Counted from the stretch's first letter, positions 1 through 8,849 are shown. The stretch is 64,000 bases of DNA from Bradyrhizobium sp. Ai1a-2 (GCF_000426245.1 NZ_AUEZ01000004.1:1-64000), one strand, 5' to 3'. Made by a program: numbers and translations. Notes: generated from the letters alone by a model not told the origin.

Positions 1-1
1 A

Positions 2-286
2 CTCTACACGGCCTCACCGCGTCCCTACGATGGGCTGCCCGAGCTGGTCTATCCCTTCCACGACCGCGACGTGCTCGTCACAGCTTGCGGACGGCTCTGC
101 CTGCACCGCAAGAGGATCAACATCTCAACTGTGCTGGCCGGTCAGCGGCTCGGCATCAAGGAAGTCGATGACGGCATTTGGCTCGTCAGCTTCATGCACT
201 ATGATCTGGGATACTTCGACCTGGAGCAGAAAACCCTGCAGCCCCTCGACAACCCGTTCGGCACGAGGTTGTCACCTATGTCCTAG
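2..286 (+). CDS. IS transposase, C-terminal part only (5' end outside window)
   Basis: This is the last 94 codons of a transposase with an rve/DDE integrase core, resembling IS481-type elements common in Bradyrhizobium. The open frame runs in from the window edge and stops with TAG at 284-286. The tail carries the stretch GIWLVSFMHYDLGYFDL and ends in TRLSPMS, which I recognise from this family. The catalytic residues lie upstream of the window. A short palindrome (TGTCC/GGACA, 306-320) and a near repeat of the 3' coding sequence follow the stop and may mark the right end of the IS. It lies outside the attachment site, so it belongs to the chromosome or to another element. IS family assignment is from memory of the motif, not from a search. 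Confidence 0.7.
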   Translation, partial: LYTASPRPYDGLPELVYPFHDRDVLVTACGRLCLHRKRINISTVLAGQRLGIKEVDDGIWLVSFMHYDLGYFDLEQKTLQPLDNPFGTRLSPMS

Positions 287-320
287 GTACGTTCTGTTAC
301 CTATCTGTCCGGGCTGGACA

Positions 321-375
321 TGATTTTGTTTGGTGAGCGCGGAGGGACTCGAACCCTCGACCCCATGATTAAAAG
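321..375 (-). repeat. attachment site, left copy (55-bp direct repeat; tRNA-Lys(TTT) 3' end)
   Basis: The 55 bases are identical to 10817-10871. Read on the minus strand they contain the tRNA-Lys anticodon loop CTTTTAA, the TCAT half of the anticodon stem, the T arm and the CCA end, plus about 10 bases of downstream flank. The 5' half of the tRNA is absent, so this is a duplicated tRNA 3' end as left by tyrosine-integrase insertion. The integrase gene begins 190 bases to the right. Confidence 0.9.
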
Positions 376-508
376 CTAGGGGTGTGTACACAAGCCAACC
401 ATTTCCGAACATTGAATTTTCTCCTATGAGCCAAGAAAACCGCATAATATCAGGCTTTTCTACAATATCCTACACATTCCAAGAATTTCCTTGCGTTGAC
501 CTGCCAGT

Positions 509-554
509 GTGTGCATAGAGTGTGCACATAGACCACGTAACTGATTTGTGTGCA
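509..554. promoter_or_regulatory. possible integrase arm-type sites, left end of element A
   Basis: Three copies of GTGTGCA lie at 509-515, 520-526 and 548-554, between the left att copy and the integrase gene. Two more copies lie at the other end of the element (10748-10754 and 10759-10765). Arm sites placed like this near both ends are typical for integrases with an N-terminal arm-binding domain. The rest of 376-565 holds no gene that I can support. Function is inferred from position only. Confidence 0.35.
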
Positions 555-565
555 CGGGGCAGGCC

Positions 566-1840
566 ATGCAGACCAAGATCACCAAAACGCAAATTGACCG
601 CATGACGGCGGGACAGATCCTCGCCGACAAGGAGGTGAAGGGGTTCGTGGCGCGCAAGCTGGACAGCGGCGCCGTCACCTATGGCTACCGATATCGGGAC
701 AAGACGACGGGCAAGCAGCGATGGCTGGGTTTGGGGCTGCACGGGAGCATCACAGCGGACAAGGCTCGAGACCTCGCCAAGAAGGCGGCGGGCGAGGTTG
801 CCAATAAGCAGGACCCGGTTGGGGAACTTCAGGAGGCCCGCGCCGAGGCCAAGCGGGAACGGCTGGCCGAGATCAACACCGTCAATGCCGTGCTGGACGC
901 CTTCGAGAAGGACCACGTTGAGGGCCTGCGCAGCGGCGATCAGGTGAAGCAGGCATTTACAAACCACGTTCGCCCGCGGATTGGGGATAAGTCGATTTAC
1001 GACCTCAAGCGCAGCGACATCACGACCATGCTCAACGAGGTGAAGGAGGGCACCGGGCCCGTCATGGCCGACCGGGTGCTGGCCCATGTCCGCAAGGCCT
1101 TCAACTGGCAGATGACGCAGGACGACGAATTTAAGTCGCCGATCGTGCGCGGCATGGCCAAGACCAAGCCGAAGGAGCGAGCTCGCAAGCGCATCCTGGC
1201 CGACGACGAGATCCGGGACATCTGGAAGGCCCTGGACCAATGGAAGGATGGGCCGGCCTGCTATCCCCGCTTCGTCAAGTCGCTACTGCTCGCCATGACC
1301 CGCCGCAACGAGTCCGCCAGATTGCATACCGAGGAATTGGAGGGCGATCTTTGGACGATTCCTGCGAGCCGGTACAAAAATAAGCGCGATCACGTGATCC
1401 CGATTACGTCGGCACTGAGGGAACTGCTTGGGGATAAGCCGGACGGCTGTAAGCAAAACTCATGGTTCGTGTTCTCGACCACGAAGAAAGACGGCAAGCC
1501 GGATGGGGCAAAGCCTTTCAGCGGCTTCAGCAAGGCCAAAAAGGATCTGAATAAGTTGATTGCCAAGATCAGGAAAGCCGAAGGCAGGCCACCGATGAAA
1601 CAATGGCAGTTGCACGACCTGCGCCGCACCGGCCGAAGCCTGATGAGCCGCGCCAAGGTCGATGCCGATCACGCTGAGCGCTGCATGGGGCACGTGATTG
1701 GCGGCGTGCGCGAAACCTACGACCGATACGAATACCTCGAGGAGAAGCGCAAGGCATTCGATGCCCTGGCTGCTATGGTGGAGATGATCCTCAACCCGCC
1801 GGCAGATAACGTCGTCCAGTTCTCCGGAGAGCGGAAATGA
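566..1840 (+). CDS. int: tyrosine-type site-specific integrase of element A
   Basis: This 424-residue protein should catalyse integration of element A into tRNA-Lys. The N-terminus (about residues 1-90) looks like the DUF4102/Arm-binding domain of P4-type integrases, followed by a SAM-like core-binding domain and the catalytic domain. Visible catalytic residues are Arg in TRRNESAR (about 246), Lys in SRYKNKRDH, His and Arg in HDLRRTGRS (about 349-352), the GH box and Tyr in RETYDRYEY (about 384). I chose ATG 566; a GTG at 548 in the same frame would add six residues and cannot be excluded. The gene lies 190 bases from the attachment site and its stop overlaps the next start by four bases. Confidence 0.93.
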   Translation: MQTKITKTQIDRMTAGQILADKEVKGFVARKLDSGAVTYGYRYRDKTTGKQRWLGLGLHGSITADKARDLAKKAAGEVANKQDPVGELQEARAEAKRERLAEINTVNAVLDAFEKDHVEGLRSGDQVKQAFTNHVRPRIGDKSIYDLKRSDITTMLNEVKEGTGPVMADRVLAHVRKAFNWQMTQDDEFKSPIVRGMAKTKPKERARKRILADDEIRDIWKALDQWKDGPACYPRFVKSLLLAMTRRNESARLHTEELEGDLWTIPASRYKNKRDHVIPITSALRELLGDKPDGCKQNSWFVFSTTKKDGKPDGAKPFSGFSKAKKDLNKLIAKIRKAEGRPPMKQWQLHDLRRTGRSLMSRAKVDADHAERCMGHVIGGVRETYDRYEYLEEKRKAFDALAAMVEMILNPPADNVVQFSGERK

Positions 1841-2430
1841 ACACCCATTACCAATTGCAGTTACTTCTGGATGCGCTTCGCTATTTTAACGACCACATCA
1901 CCGCCAACAACAATCTATCCGCCCAGGGAATGGCTAGCCAAATTCGGATCGAGCGGATGCTTGCGGACGCGGTTATGTTCAACGCTGGTTGGCATGCAGC
2001 CAAAAGCAATCCCGTCGAAGACCTCAAGGGGAGGGCTTCCACCGAAAAGCTATTGCCACTTCTTTTGGAGGCCAGTGAACGCGCTCGCGATTTCGCGCAG
2101 GCCACAAGTCGTGTGCAGGAACTCGATGCCAAATTGGGAGCCGCGAAGAAGCCGGGTAGAAAAAGGGGGTCATATCAGGAGTGGCACTACGAGCCCGGAT
2201 ATCTGGTGGTGGTTGCGATGATCGAAACCCAGCCGGATAAGCACGTGGCCAGCCACATCCGCTGGGCGGTGAAGGAAGGCTGGCTCGACGAAGACACGCC
2301 GGATAGCAGGCATGAGCGCCGCATCGGGCTTATAAGAAAGCGCCTGGCTGAAGAAGATGCCGAACGGCTCAAGGCTCTTGGCAGCAACGTGGTGAAGTTC
2401 ACGCCCCGCAAACGGAAGAAGCTACATTAA
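1837..2430 (+). CDS. hypothetical protein coupled to the integrase
   Basis: A 197-residue soluble protein that I do not recognise. Its ATG overlaps the integrase stop (ATGA), so it is translationally coupled to it. The sequence is mostly helical and charged, has a basic stretch in the middle (KKPGRKRGSYQEWHYEP) and a basic C-terminus (PRKRKKLH). This suggests nucleic-acid binding. There are no signal peptide or membrane segments. A role as an accessory to excision or replication is possible from its position but is not shown by any motif. Confidence 0.7.
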   Translation: MNTHYQLQLLLDALRYFNDHITANNNLSAQGMASQIRIERMLADAVMFNAGWHAAKSNPVEDLKGRASTEKLLPLLLEASERARDFAQATSRVQELDAKLGAAKKPGRKRGSYQEWHYEPGYLVVVAMIETQPDKHVASHIRWAVKEGWLDEDTPDSRHERRIGLIRKRLAEEDAERLKALGSNVVKFTPRKRKKLH

Positions 2431-2443
2431 TGCGGCGTCGCGA

Positions 2444-2491
2444 TTTTGTAGCGGCAATTGGCTACAAAAACTCTGACGCCGATTTTTGTAG
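2444..2491. promoter_or_regulatory. inverted repeat and extra half-site upstream of the AlpA-like gene
   Basis: TTTTGTAGC at 2444-2452 and GCTACAAAA at 2461-2469 form a perfect 9-bp inverted repeat with an 8-bp spacer. A third copy of the half-site (TTTTGTAG) lies at 2484-2491. The 185-base gap holds no gene, and downstream of the repeat it has several TTCTGTTCTG-like steps. An operator for the AlpA-like regulator is the simplest idea; a weak terminator for the upstream gene is the alternative. Confidence 0.4.
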
Positions 2492-2615
2492 GGTCGTTTC
2501 GATTCTGTTCTGATTTGTTCTGTGGTGTTCTGTCTCGGTATTCACCTTACCGAGAAATTCCGGAAAAGGTTTAGCGTAACGGGTTTCTCGGTAGCAGAAG
2601 CAACCGAGGACTTTG

Positions 2616-2831
2616 ATGGACACTCCGAACAAAGCGCATCGGCCGCCGGTCGATGTGAAGGGCGCCGCAGTTTATACCGGCTTCGGCGAGGGATATCTCA
2701 ACAAGCTACGCTGCACTGGCGGCGGGCCCGTTTACATCAAGCGCAACGGCACCATTCGCTACGATCTAGACGACCTAGACGCCTGGCTGTCAGCGGGCAA
2801 GGTGCGGTCTACTTCGGAGGTTGCCGCTTGA
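2616..2831 (+). CDS. AlpA/excisionase-like helix-turn-helix protein
   Basis: A 71-residue MerR/AlpA-type DNA-binding protein. It has the family pattern: a helix-turn-helix around VKGAAVYTGFGEGYLNKLRC, then the wing GGGPVYIKRNGTIRY and the closing DLDDLDAWLSAGK. Proteins of this type act as excisionases or activate the integrase and early genes of satellites and prophages. ATG 2616 is preferred to the in-frame TTG at 2613. It heads the small-gene cluster before the replication gene. Confidence 0.85.
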   Translation: MDTPNKAHRPPVDVKGAAVYTGFGEGYLNKLRCTGGGPVYIKRNGTIRYDLDDLDAWLSAGKVRSTSEVAA

Positions 2832-3028
2832 TGCAGCCTCATAAGGAAAACCCCGCGCTGGTGACGCGGGGCGTTCCGAACTCTGATCTGGCTGGCGCTT
2901 TGATCGGTTCGGAAGATACAAAATCGCTCTGCTATTTTCAAGCAAACAATCTCACTCGCCGCTGCGCCATCTCGTTCGCGATGGCTTCGGTCGTTGCACC
3001 TCTCCTGCATGGGGAGGTGTCGCGATGA
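2831..3028 (+). CDS. small hypothetical protein with an RNA hairpin in its 5' end
   Basis: A 65-codon frame whose ATG overlaps the stop of the AlpA-like gene and whose stop overlaps the start of the next gene. I recognise no domain. Bases 2851-2871 form a strong stem-loop (CCCCGCG/CGCGGGG, 7-base loop) without a T tract, so the segment could also be an untranslated structured spacer. Overlaps on both sides favour a real gene, but only moderately. Confidence 0.4.
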   Translation: MQPHKENPALVTRGVPNSDLAGALIGSEDTKSLCYFQANNLTRRCAISFAMASVVAPLLHGEVSR

Positions 3029-3204
3029 GGATGCCTGCGCTTGCAATTATCGGGCAGATCCGCGCCATCGGCGAGGTATGCCCGCGGGACTATTGGCTTC
3101 CAGAGGAACGGAAGGCCTTTGCCGATGCGATCTATGAGGCCGCCGGCAACATCGAGCAGGCCATCTCCAAACGGCAGCGCCTCCCGAAGGGAGATGCGGC
3201 ATGA
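3025..3204 (+). CDS. small hypothetical protein (59 aa)
   Basis: A short gene with a good ribosome-binding site (GGGGAGGTG, 3011-3019) before ATG 3025. Its stop overlaps the start of the primase-helicase gene (ATGA). The protein is helical and charged (for example RDYWLPEERKAFADAIYEAA) and has no known motif. Overlaps on both sides place it in the replication operon of element A. Confidence 0.6.
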   Translation: MRMPALAIIGQIRAIGEVCPRDYWLPEERKAFADAIYEAAGNIEQAISKRQRLPKGDAA

Positions 3205-4661
3205 ATGCACACGTATTCAATTTCACTCCGCGAGAGGTCGCGCTTGCATTGGGCGGCGAGGTCACTGGCAACCAGGTTCTGGCGCCCGGTCCCAACCACT
3301 CACCCAAGGACCGTTCCCTTTCGATCAAGATCGACCCGGCCGCGCCTGGTGGCTTCGTGGTGACCAGCTTCGCAAACGATGATCCGTTGGCCTGCAAGGA
3401 CTATGTGCGGGAAAGGCTCGGCATTCGTTGGGAGCCGACGCGCCGGCCGCTCGTCGACAGCATCACCAGGATGGCCGATCGCGTGCGCAAGCCGGTTGCG
3501 AAGGCCGGCACCCCGCCAGCGGAGTACGTCTACAAGCAGGCTGACGGTACGAACTACCTGCGTGTCGTGCGTCCCGGCTTCTATCAATCGCACTGGAACG
3601 GAAGCGCGTGGGTGACTGGCGCGCCCAAGGGGCCGAAGATCCCGTACCGGCTGCCCGAATTGCTCGAGGCTGAGCATGAAACCGTGTTTGTGGTCGAGGG
3701 TGAAAAGGACGCGGACAACGTTGCGGCGCTGGGCCTGACGGTCACCACCAACCCTGGCGGCGCCGGGAAGTTTACTCCCGAGCTGGCCGAATACTTTAGG
3801 GACAGGGATGTCTATATCCTGCCGGACAATGACGAGGCCGGCGCCAAGCACGCGCAGCAGGTTGTTGAAACCGTGCTCAACGTCGCGCGGTCGGTTCGTA
3901 TCGTGACGCTCCCGGGCCTGCCCGATAAGGGCGACGTGTCGGATTGGCTTGAGGCGGGCGGCATGGTCGAAAAGCTCGTCGATATAGCGCGCCATACTCC
4001 CGAGATCGAGAAGACCGAAGCGCATCATCTGGTCGAAACAAGCGCGGAATTCATCGCAACGTTCGTTCCGCCTGACTACGCAATTGACGGGTTGGTGCAG
4101 CGGCGGTTCTGCTACTCGCTCACCGCGCCAACCGGTCACGGCAAGACCGCTGTTGCCTTGCTGATCTCTGCTCACAAGGCTTTGGGCCTACCGCTCGGCA
4201 ACCGGGATGTTGAACCCGGCCGTGTTCTGTACCTTGCCGGCGAAAATCCCGATGACGTTCGCATGCGGTGGATCGCCCTTGCAGACAAGATGGACTTTGA
4301 CCCCGAGACGATCGGGGTTCACTTCGTGGCCGGTGTCAAGAAACTTTCAGAGATCGCGCCGCGGATCCGGGAAGAAGTGCAGCGCATTGACGGCGGGGTA
4401 TCGTTGGTCGTGGTCGATACCAGCGCGGCATTCTTCGAGGGCGACGAGGAAAACGGCAACGTCCAGGCCGGCGCCCATGCCCGCATGATGCGCTCGCTGG
4501 TTTCACTGCCTGGCGGACCGTGCGTCCTTGTCATGTGTCACCCGGTCAAGAACGCGCAGCAGGACAGCCTGCTACCGCGAGGCGGCGGCGCATTCATTGC
4601 GGAGGTCGACGGCAACCTAACGTGCTGGAAAACGGACATCCACTGGCGCCTCGAATGCTGA
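3201..4661 (+). pseudogene. primase-helicase (Toprim plus RepA-like ATPase), 3' end lost
   Basis: The surviving 486 codons encode a phage or satellite primase-helicase. A Toprim-like domain is seen around VFVVEGEKDADNVAALG (about residues 160-176) with YILPDNDEAGAK as its second motif. A RecA-fold ATPase follows, with Walker A TGHGKT (about 313) and Walker B SLVVVDTSAAFF (about 402). Normal relatives continue well past the FIAEVDGNLTCWKTD segment. Here the frame leaves the family sequence right after it, adds a few unrelated residues and stops, exactly where terminase sequence begins in another frame. I read this as a deletion that removed the helicase 3' end. ATP hydrolysis might survive, but the C-terminal domain is gone. 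Confidence 0.85.
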
Positions 4662-5814
4662 AGAGCTGATCTTCGACAACATCGATAGCGGCTATCTGGT
4701 CTCTGTGGCGACGCAGGAAGGCGCCGGCCGAAGCTCCACCGCGCAGATGCTGCATGCCTCTGAGGCGGCGTTCTGGGTGTCGTTGATGGAGCAGCTTGCC
4801 GCGCTGATGCAGACCATCCCGGACATTGACGGCACCGAGATCATTCTCGAGACGACCGGGAATCAGTTCGGTGACGAATTCCACCAGCTGTGGCGACGCT
4901 CCCAGGCCGGGGAAACCGCCTTCGTTGCGATCTTCCTGCCGTGGTCGATCGATGCGACCTATCGCAAGCCGGTGCCCGAAGACTTCACCATGACGGCCGA
5001 TGAGCAAGAGCTTGCAGACCTGCACAAGCTCGATGCCGAGCAAATCTATTGGCGCCGTTGCAAGATTGCCGAGATTGGCGGCAGTGAAGACTATTTCAAG
5101 CGGGAATATCCGCTGACACCTGACGAGGCGTTCATGGCCTCGCAGTTCGATAGCTACATCACCAACGATCTTGTGTTGAAGGCCCGCAAGACCACGGATA
5201 TTGAGCCATATGGGCCGCTGATTATTGGCGTCGACCCCGCCGGCAAGGGTGCGGATAGCACCGCCATTGCCTGGCGCCGCGGTCACAGCATCACGAAGAC
5301 ACAGCGCTGGAAGGGTCTGGACACGATGCAGGTTGCCGGCCTGGTCGGAAGGATCATCCGCGAGGAGAAGCCGGCCAAGGTGAACATTGACGTTGGCGGC
5401 CTTGGTGTGGGTGTCGCCGATCGGCTGGAGGAGCAGGGTTACCAGATCAGCCGCGTGAACTTCGGCGGTAAGCCTGTAGAGCCACCGCCGTTTGATGAGA
5501 ACGGCAAGCCTGCGGGCGGCCCCGCAAATCGACGTGCGGAGCTATACGTCAACCTGAAGGCAGCGCTGCAGGGGCGTTTCTCGTTGCCGGACAGCGACAG
5601 CCTGCATTCTGACCTGGTGAGCATGGGCTACAAATTCATGTCGGACGGCCGTCTGCTGCTCGAGAGCAAGGAAGACATGCGCAAGCGCGGCATGCCGTCG
5701 CCTGACGAAGGCGATGCTGTGGCACTGTGCTTCACGGAGCCGGACGGCTCTCCGTTCCCGCATGCGAGTAACTTCCACCGCAAGATTGAATACCCTGGAG
5801 GGGCCTATGTCTGA
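4639..5814 (+). pseudogene. phage terminase large subunit, 5' end lost
   Basis: Terminase large subunit cuts and pumps phage DNA into the head. This copy starts near 4640 in the middle of the ATPase domain, so Walker A is missing. What remains includes TEIILETTGNQFGDEF from the ATPase part and a C-terminal RNase H-fold nuclease with GVDPAGKGADSTA as its first metal motif. The only plausible start in the remnant is GTG 4705, giving 369 residues that could not package DNA. Upstream in the frame a stop lies at 4618-4620. The gene abuts the truncated primase-helicase, so a single deletion explains both. The stop overlaps the next gene. Confidence 0.85.
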
Positions 5815-6109
5815 GGTGAAGCAGGTAAGCGCGATCGTCGCCAATCCGAGCATGCTGCGCGACAACGATCCGGGCCAAGTCACGATCGGCTACTACACCC
5901 TTAAGGACGATGTGCTGACGATGACGGACGGCACGGGCGAACCGGTGCGAAACCGGTATGGAGAGAAGACGACCCACAAGCTGCAGGCAGGGGAGGCCCC
6001 CGATGTCATCGCGAAGCGTCTGACGCTGAAGATCTATCGGCGCATCAGGGGCAGCGATGACATCGGGTTCGGCCGGCGGTTGGTGTATCCGAAAGTCGGG
6101 ATCGCATAG
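5807..6109 (+). CDS. hypothetical protein after the terminase remnant
   Basis: A 100-residue protein starting at ATG 5807 with GGAGGGG just upstream and overlapping the terminase stop. It contains VTIGYYTLKDDVLTMTDGTG and a basic end (KIYRRIRGSDDIGFGRR). I do not recognise a named family; proteins of this size and place occur in rhizobial prophages. The 160 bases after it have no gene but include an AT-rich TATTTATAAAAATGG stretch that may hold the promoter of the next gene. Confidence 0.65.
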   Translation: MSEVKQVSAIVANPSMLRDNDPGQVTIGYYTLKDDVLTMTDGTGEPVRNRYGEKTTHKLQAGEAPDVIAKRLTLKIYRRIRGSDDIGFGRRLVYPKVGIA

Positions 6110-6272
6110 CCCGTAATTTGGGCCTAAGTCGGGGCGCCCAACGGTTGAGATCGGGCCGAACCACAATCGCGATATCGCCGCTTCTTTTTGGGGCGGTAGC
6201 GGTATTTATAAAAATGGTTAACCAGCAGGCGAGGCGAATCTGCTATTGCCGGTTGTATTGGGGGGTACACAG

Positions 6273-7160
6273 TTGACTATTGCTGCTTGCTATCTTTCGA
6301 GCGAAGGGGTGGTGCTGGGCGCTGACAGCACGTCGACGTACACGCTCCCGTCCGGGAATCATTACTTTAATCACGGCCAGAAGATATTCGAGATCGGCGA
6401 AAATTCGACGTTTGGGATTGTGACGTGGGGGCTGGGCGGCCTCTCCGTGGGGAGCCATCGCACGTTGGTGGCCTTGCTGGCGGACGATCTCAAGAAAAAG
6501 AAACCAAAGAGCATGCAGGAGGTGGCCGACCGTTGGTGCGCTCATTTTTGGACGGCATACAGCTCGTCCTTGAGCGCCGACATCCAGCTATGCGGCACCC
6601 TCTCCAAGCTGTTGCCATACGACCCTCTTGCCGTACCGCCGGCCCCTAATTCGCGGACGAAAGACCAAGAAGCTCAATATAATGGCCTACGGAATAACCT
6701 GACGGTGGGCTTTTGCATCGCAGGATATGTGTCGCCTGACCGTAAGCCGCAGGCCTTTGAAACCGTATTCGATCCCCAGAACGGGAAGCCGCAACCAAAG
6801 GAAATACCGGCCGGGGGGCAGCGCTTTTGGGGGGCGCCGAACATGATTGCCCGCCTGCTCCACGGGTATGATCCCGCTCTACGGCAAGCCTTGCTCAGTT
6901 CGGGCAAATGGAGTGGAACCGAGGCCGAACTAGATGGTTTGCTCCGAAAACAGGCTCTAACCCACCTGCCGGCGCCAATCCGCGATGCAGTCGACTTCAC
7001 GTATACGTGCATTCTGAGCACCATTAAGGCTTTGAAATTCTCGAGCTTTGCACAAACCTGTGGCGGGCCGATCGAGATTGCGGTAATCACCGCCGACCGG
7101 CCGTTCAGGTGGGTGCGTCACAAGGCGTGGGATGCAGCCATAACTGAGGGAGAACCGTAA
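6273..7160 (+). CDS. proteasome-like Ntn hydrolase (N-terminal threonine)
   Basis: I place the start at TTG 6273, six bases after the Shine-Dalgarno GGGGGG at 6261-6266; a weaker TTG lies at 6246. With this start the protein is Met-Thr..., and removal of Met would leave Thr1, the nucleophile of proteasome beta subunits and HslV. Counting from that Thr, Asp17 sits in GVVLGADSTST and Lys36 in GQKIFEI, matching Thr1/Asp17/Lys33 of HslV with a three-residue insertion. A glycine-rich strand VTWGLGGLSVG follows. At about 295 residues it is longer than HslV (about 175); the extra C-terminal half is unassigned. No unfoldase partner is nearby. Protease or other amide hydrolase activity is inferred. 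Confidence 0.7.
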   Translation: MTIAACYLSSEGVVLGADSTSTYTLPSGNHYFNHGQKIFEIGENSTFGIVTWGLGGLSVGSHRTLVALLADDLKKKKPKSMQEVADRWCAHFWTAYSSSLSADIQLCGTLSKLLPYDPLAVPPAPNSRTKDQEAQYNGLRNNLTVGFCIAGYVSPDRKPQAFETVFDPQNGKPQPKEIPAGGQRFWGAPNMIARLLHGYDPALRQALLSSGKWSGTEAELDGLLRKQALTHLPAPIRDAVDFTYTCILSTIKALKFSSFAQTCGGPIEIAVITADRPFRWVRHKAWDAAITEGEP

Positions 7161-7357
7161 TGCCGGACCAGTCAAGGAAGGTAAATCAGTTGGACCCGCA
7201 CTATTCTAGCGATATCCGATCAGAGATCGTCACGTCGTCTCCCTGCGATCCCAACGATATTTATGGCGTGTTGGGTGATCAGCGCGCACATGTCGAGGTG
7301 CGCACCGAGACTGAGTATTCCCTTGCGGCAGCTTGGGCACCGGTTGCTGACGAATAG
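7160..7357 (+). CDS. small partner of the Ntn hydrolase
   Basis: A 65-residue acidic protein whose ATG shares a base with the stop of the Ntn hydrolase gene, so the two should be made together. No domain is recognised (the middle reads SSPCDPNDIYGVLG). It could be a substrate, inhibitor or assembly partner; only the operon placement supports that. A strong terminator follows. Confidence 0.6.
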   Translation: MPDQSRKVNQLDPHYSSDIRSEIVTSSPCDPNDIYGVLGDQRAHVEVRTETEYSLAAAWAPVADE

Positions 7358-7380
7358 TCATCCTCAAGCGAGCTGATCGA

Positions 7381-7413
7381 AAAAAAGCCGCCTGATAACC
7401 AGGCGGCTTTTTT
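7381..7413. terminator. bidirectional intrinsic terminator
   Basis: A 7-bp GC-rich stem (GCCGCCT/AGGCGGC) with a 7-base loop is flanked by an A run on the left and a T run on the right. It can terminate both the rightward Ntn hydrolase operon and the leftward zinc-finger gene that ends at 7443. Confidence 0.92.
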
Positions 7414-7442
7414 ATTCCCGGTTTGTCGTAGGTGTGGAAAAC

Positions 7443-8216
7443 CTACTCGCTCCACAATCCGCGGCTGATGGTCTCCACCAGTCGCGTTTCGCCTTCCTGA
7501 AACGCCGGCATATCCAGCGAGAGGGGGCCGAACTTGTTGTGGTCTATGCGGTAGCTGGCGCGCACGAACTGGCCGACGTGCTCCGCTATAGCGTTGATGC
7601 GCACGCGGCCCGACAGCACAGCCTCCACCATGTCGCTGATGATGTCGTCACGCTGATCTTTTGGAAGCCCGCGGGGCACTACTGCATTGATGCGATCGAG
7701 GAGATCCAAACTCGCCACGCGGATGATCGCAGGTGCTGCTGGCTTTATGATCTCGACGCGAAGCTGGCGTTTCTTTTCAAATACGATCTTACGCATTTGC
7801 GCTGCGATCTTTGGATAGAAGAAACGCACCGCCCCCCAACGCCATTTGCCGACGATGACTTGTACCTCTGTCATCTGTCCCGTTTGTGCGGCCGTCTCAA
7901 ACGCGGAAGAAAGCGTCTCGCGACCGATGAGGCTTAAGACGTTCGGGCCGTATCCGTTGCGGGCCTTGCCTTCTGCACGCAGCCTGCGAGATCTGTTGCG
8001 ACCGTTTCGCCGCTGAGTTTCCTTATATTTTTCCGGATGCGTTGCGCGCCACTCACGTTGAGATGACCTGATCTGCTCTCGGTTGGCCTCCCGCCAATTG
8101 CGCGCGTTGATGTTATGGCACGCGCGACATGTACGTTCGCCGGCTTTGGTAATCCTCAGATTGTCGCCTTCGAGCGGGTGGCCATGCTTACAATGAGTTT
8201 TCGTGGCCTTCGGCAT
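7443..8216 (-). CDS. zinc-finger protein with possible sigma-like C-terminal region
   Basis: A 257-residue protein. The N-terminus has a Cys/His cluster (HCKHGHPLEGDNL ... RTCRACHNINARNWRE) of the type found with phage HNH proteins, though no HNH core follows. The C-terminal part (about residues 170-240: LPKDQRDDIISDMVEAVLSG then VGQFVRASYR) resembles region 2 of sigma-70 family proteins in length and pattern. A DNA-binding or transcription role is likely, but the exact function is open. It converges on the Ntn operon at the shared terminator. Confidence 0.65.
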   Translation of the reverse strand: MPKATKTHCKHGHPLEGDNLRITKAGERTCRACHNINARNWREANREQIRSSQREWRATHPEKYKETQRRNGRNRSRRLRAEGKARNGYGPNVLSLIGRETLSSAFETAAQTGQMTEVQVIVGKWRWGAVRFFYPKIAAQMRKIVFEKKRQLRVEIIKPAAPAIIRVASLDLLDRINAVVPRGLPKDQRDDIISDMVEAVLSGRVRINAIAEHVGQFVRASYRIDHNKFGPLSLDMPAFQEGETRLVETISRGLWSE

Positions 8217-8300
8217 GAGAAGGGCTCCGTTTGAAGCCCCAAGCCCGCATGAATAGCCGCTCCTGAGTCGCGGCGAAGTGATGGCGCGATAGAAATGGAG

Positions 8301-8843
8301 TTAGCCAACCAGAGATTCGCGGGCAACACTTAGAGGGAGGAACATCTGGAGCTCACCAGTCGTAAAAAGCTCAAAACCGAGTGCCGAGTAGAATGCTGCA
8401 ACTTCTTCATCTAAAGCATCGAGCGCTAATGCAAACGCCCCGGCGATTTCTGACACTTCGACCGCCCGCGCAATTGCATGGGCGAGAAGCTTTTTGCCAA
8501 TTCCGCCCCCCGCGCACTCGTCCGTTACGCCAATCATCGCGAGATAGATCGCCGGCACCGCGGACACGCGAGAGAACTTTTCCTTAGCGGCTTCGGATAC
8601 GTCTTCGGGAATAAGTGATTTGATCGTCAGGCTATAAAAGCCCAGAACCCTCTTTGTACTAGGCGCCACCGCCACATACACACGCACCTTATATGCGTCG
8701 TGATCTTTCCTTGCGTTGTTCCTGCAATAGTTCTGGATCCTTTTGGTCGAAGCGCAACAGAAAGCCCCTCGTTCATGGGTAGAATCGAGGGGCTGGATTT
8801 CTATTTCGATCGGATCAGGACGATCACCCTTGGCAGTCGGCAT
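8301..8843 (-). CDS. GNAT acetyltransferase, toxin of a toxin-antitoxin pair
   Basis: A 180-residue GNAT-fold acetyltransferase. The acetyl-CoA site is visible as GGGIGKKLLAHA (about residues 113-124), and the family ending is AFYSALGFELF. The N-terminal FCCASTKRIQNYCRN segment matches TacT/AtaT-like toxins, which acetylate the amino group of aminoacyl-tRNA and stop translation. It is the second gene of a two-gene operon, six bases after a 50-codon gene with the expected antitoxin-like C-terminus, and has its own AGAGGT ribosome-binding site. Toxin function is inferred from family and arrangement. Confidence 0.82.
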   Translation of the reverse strand: MPTAKGDRPDPIEIEIQPLDSTHERGAFCCASTKRIQNYCRNNARKDHDAYKVRVYVAVAPSTKRVLGFYSLTIKSLIPEDVSEAAKEKFSRVSAVPAIYLAMIGVTDECAGGGIGKKLLAHAIARAVEVSEIAGAFALALDALDEEVAAFYSALGFELFTTGELQMFLPLSVARESLVG

Positions 8844-8849
8844 GAACCT

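Noticed and set aside
321..375. A complete tRNA-Lys gene at the att copies
   Set aside because: Only the 3' half with anticodon loop, T arm and CCA is present at both copies; the 5' half cannot be found next to either.
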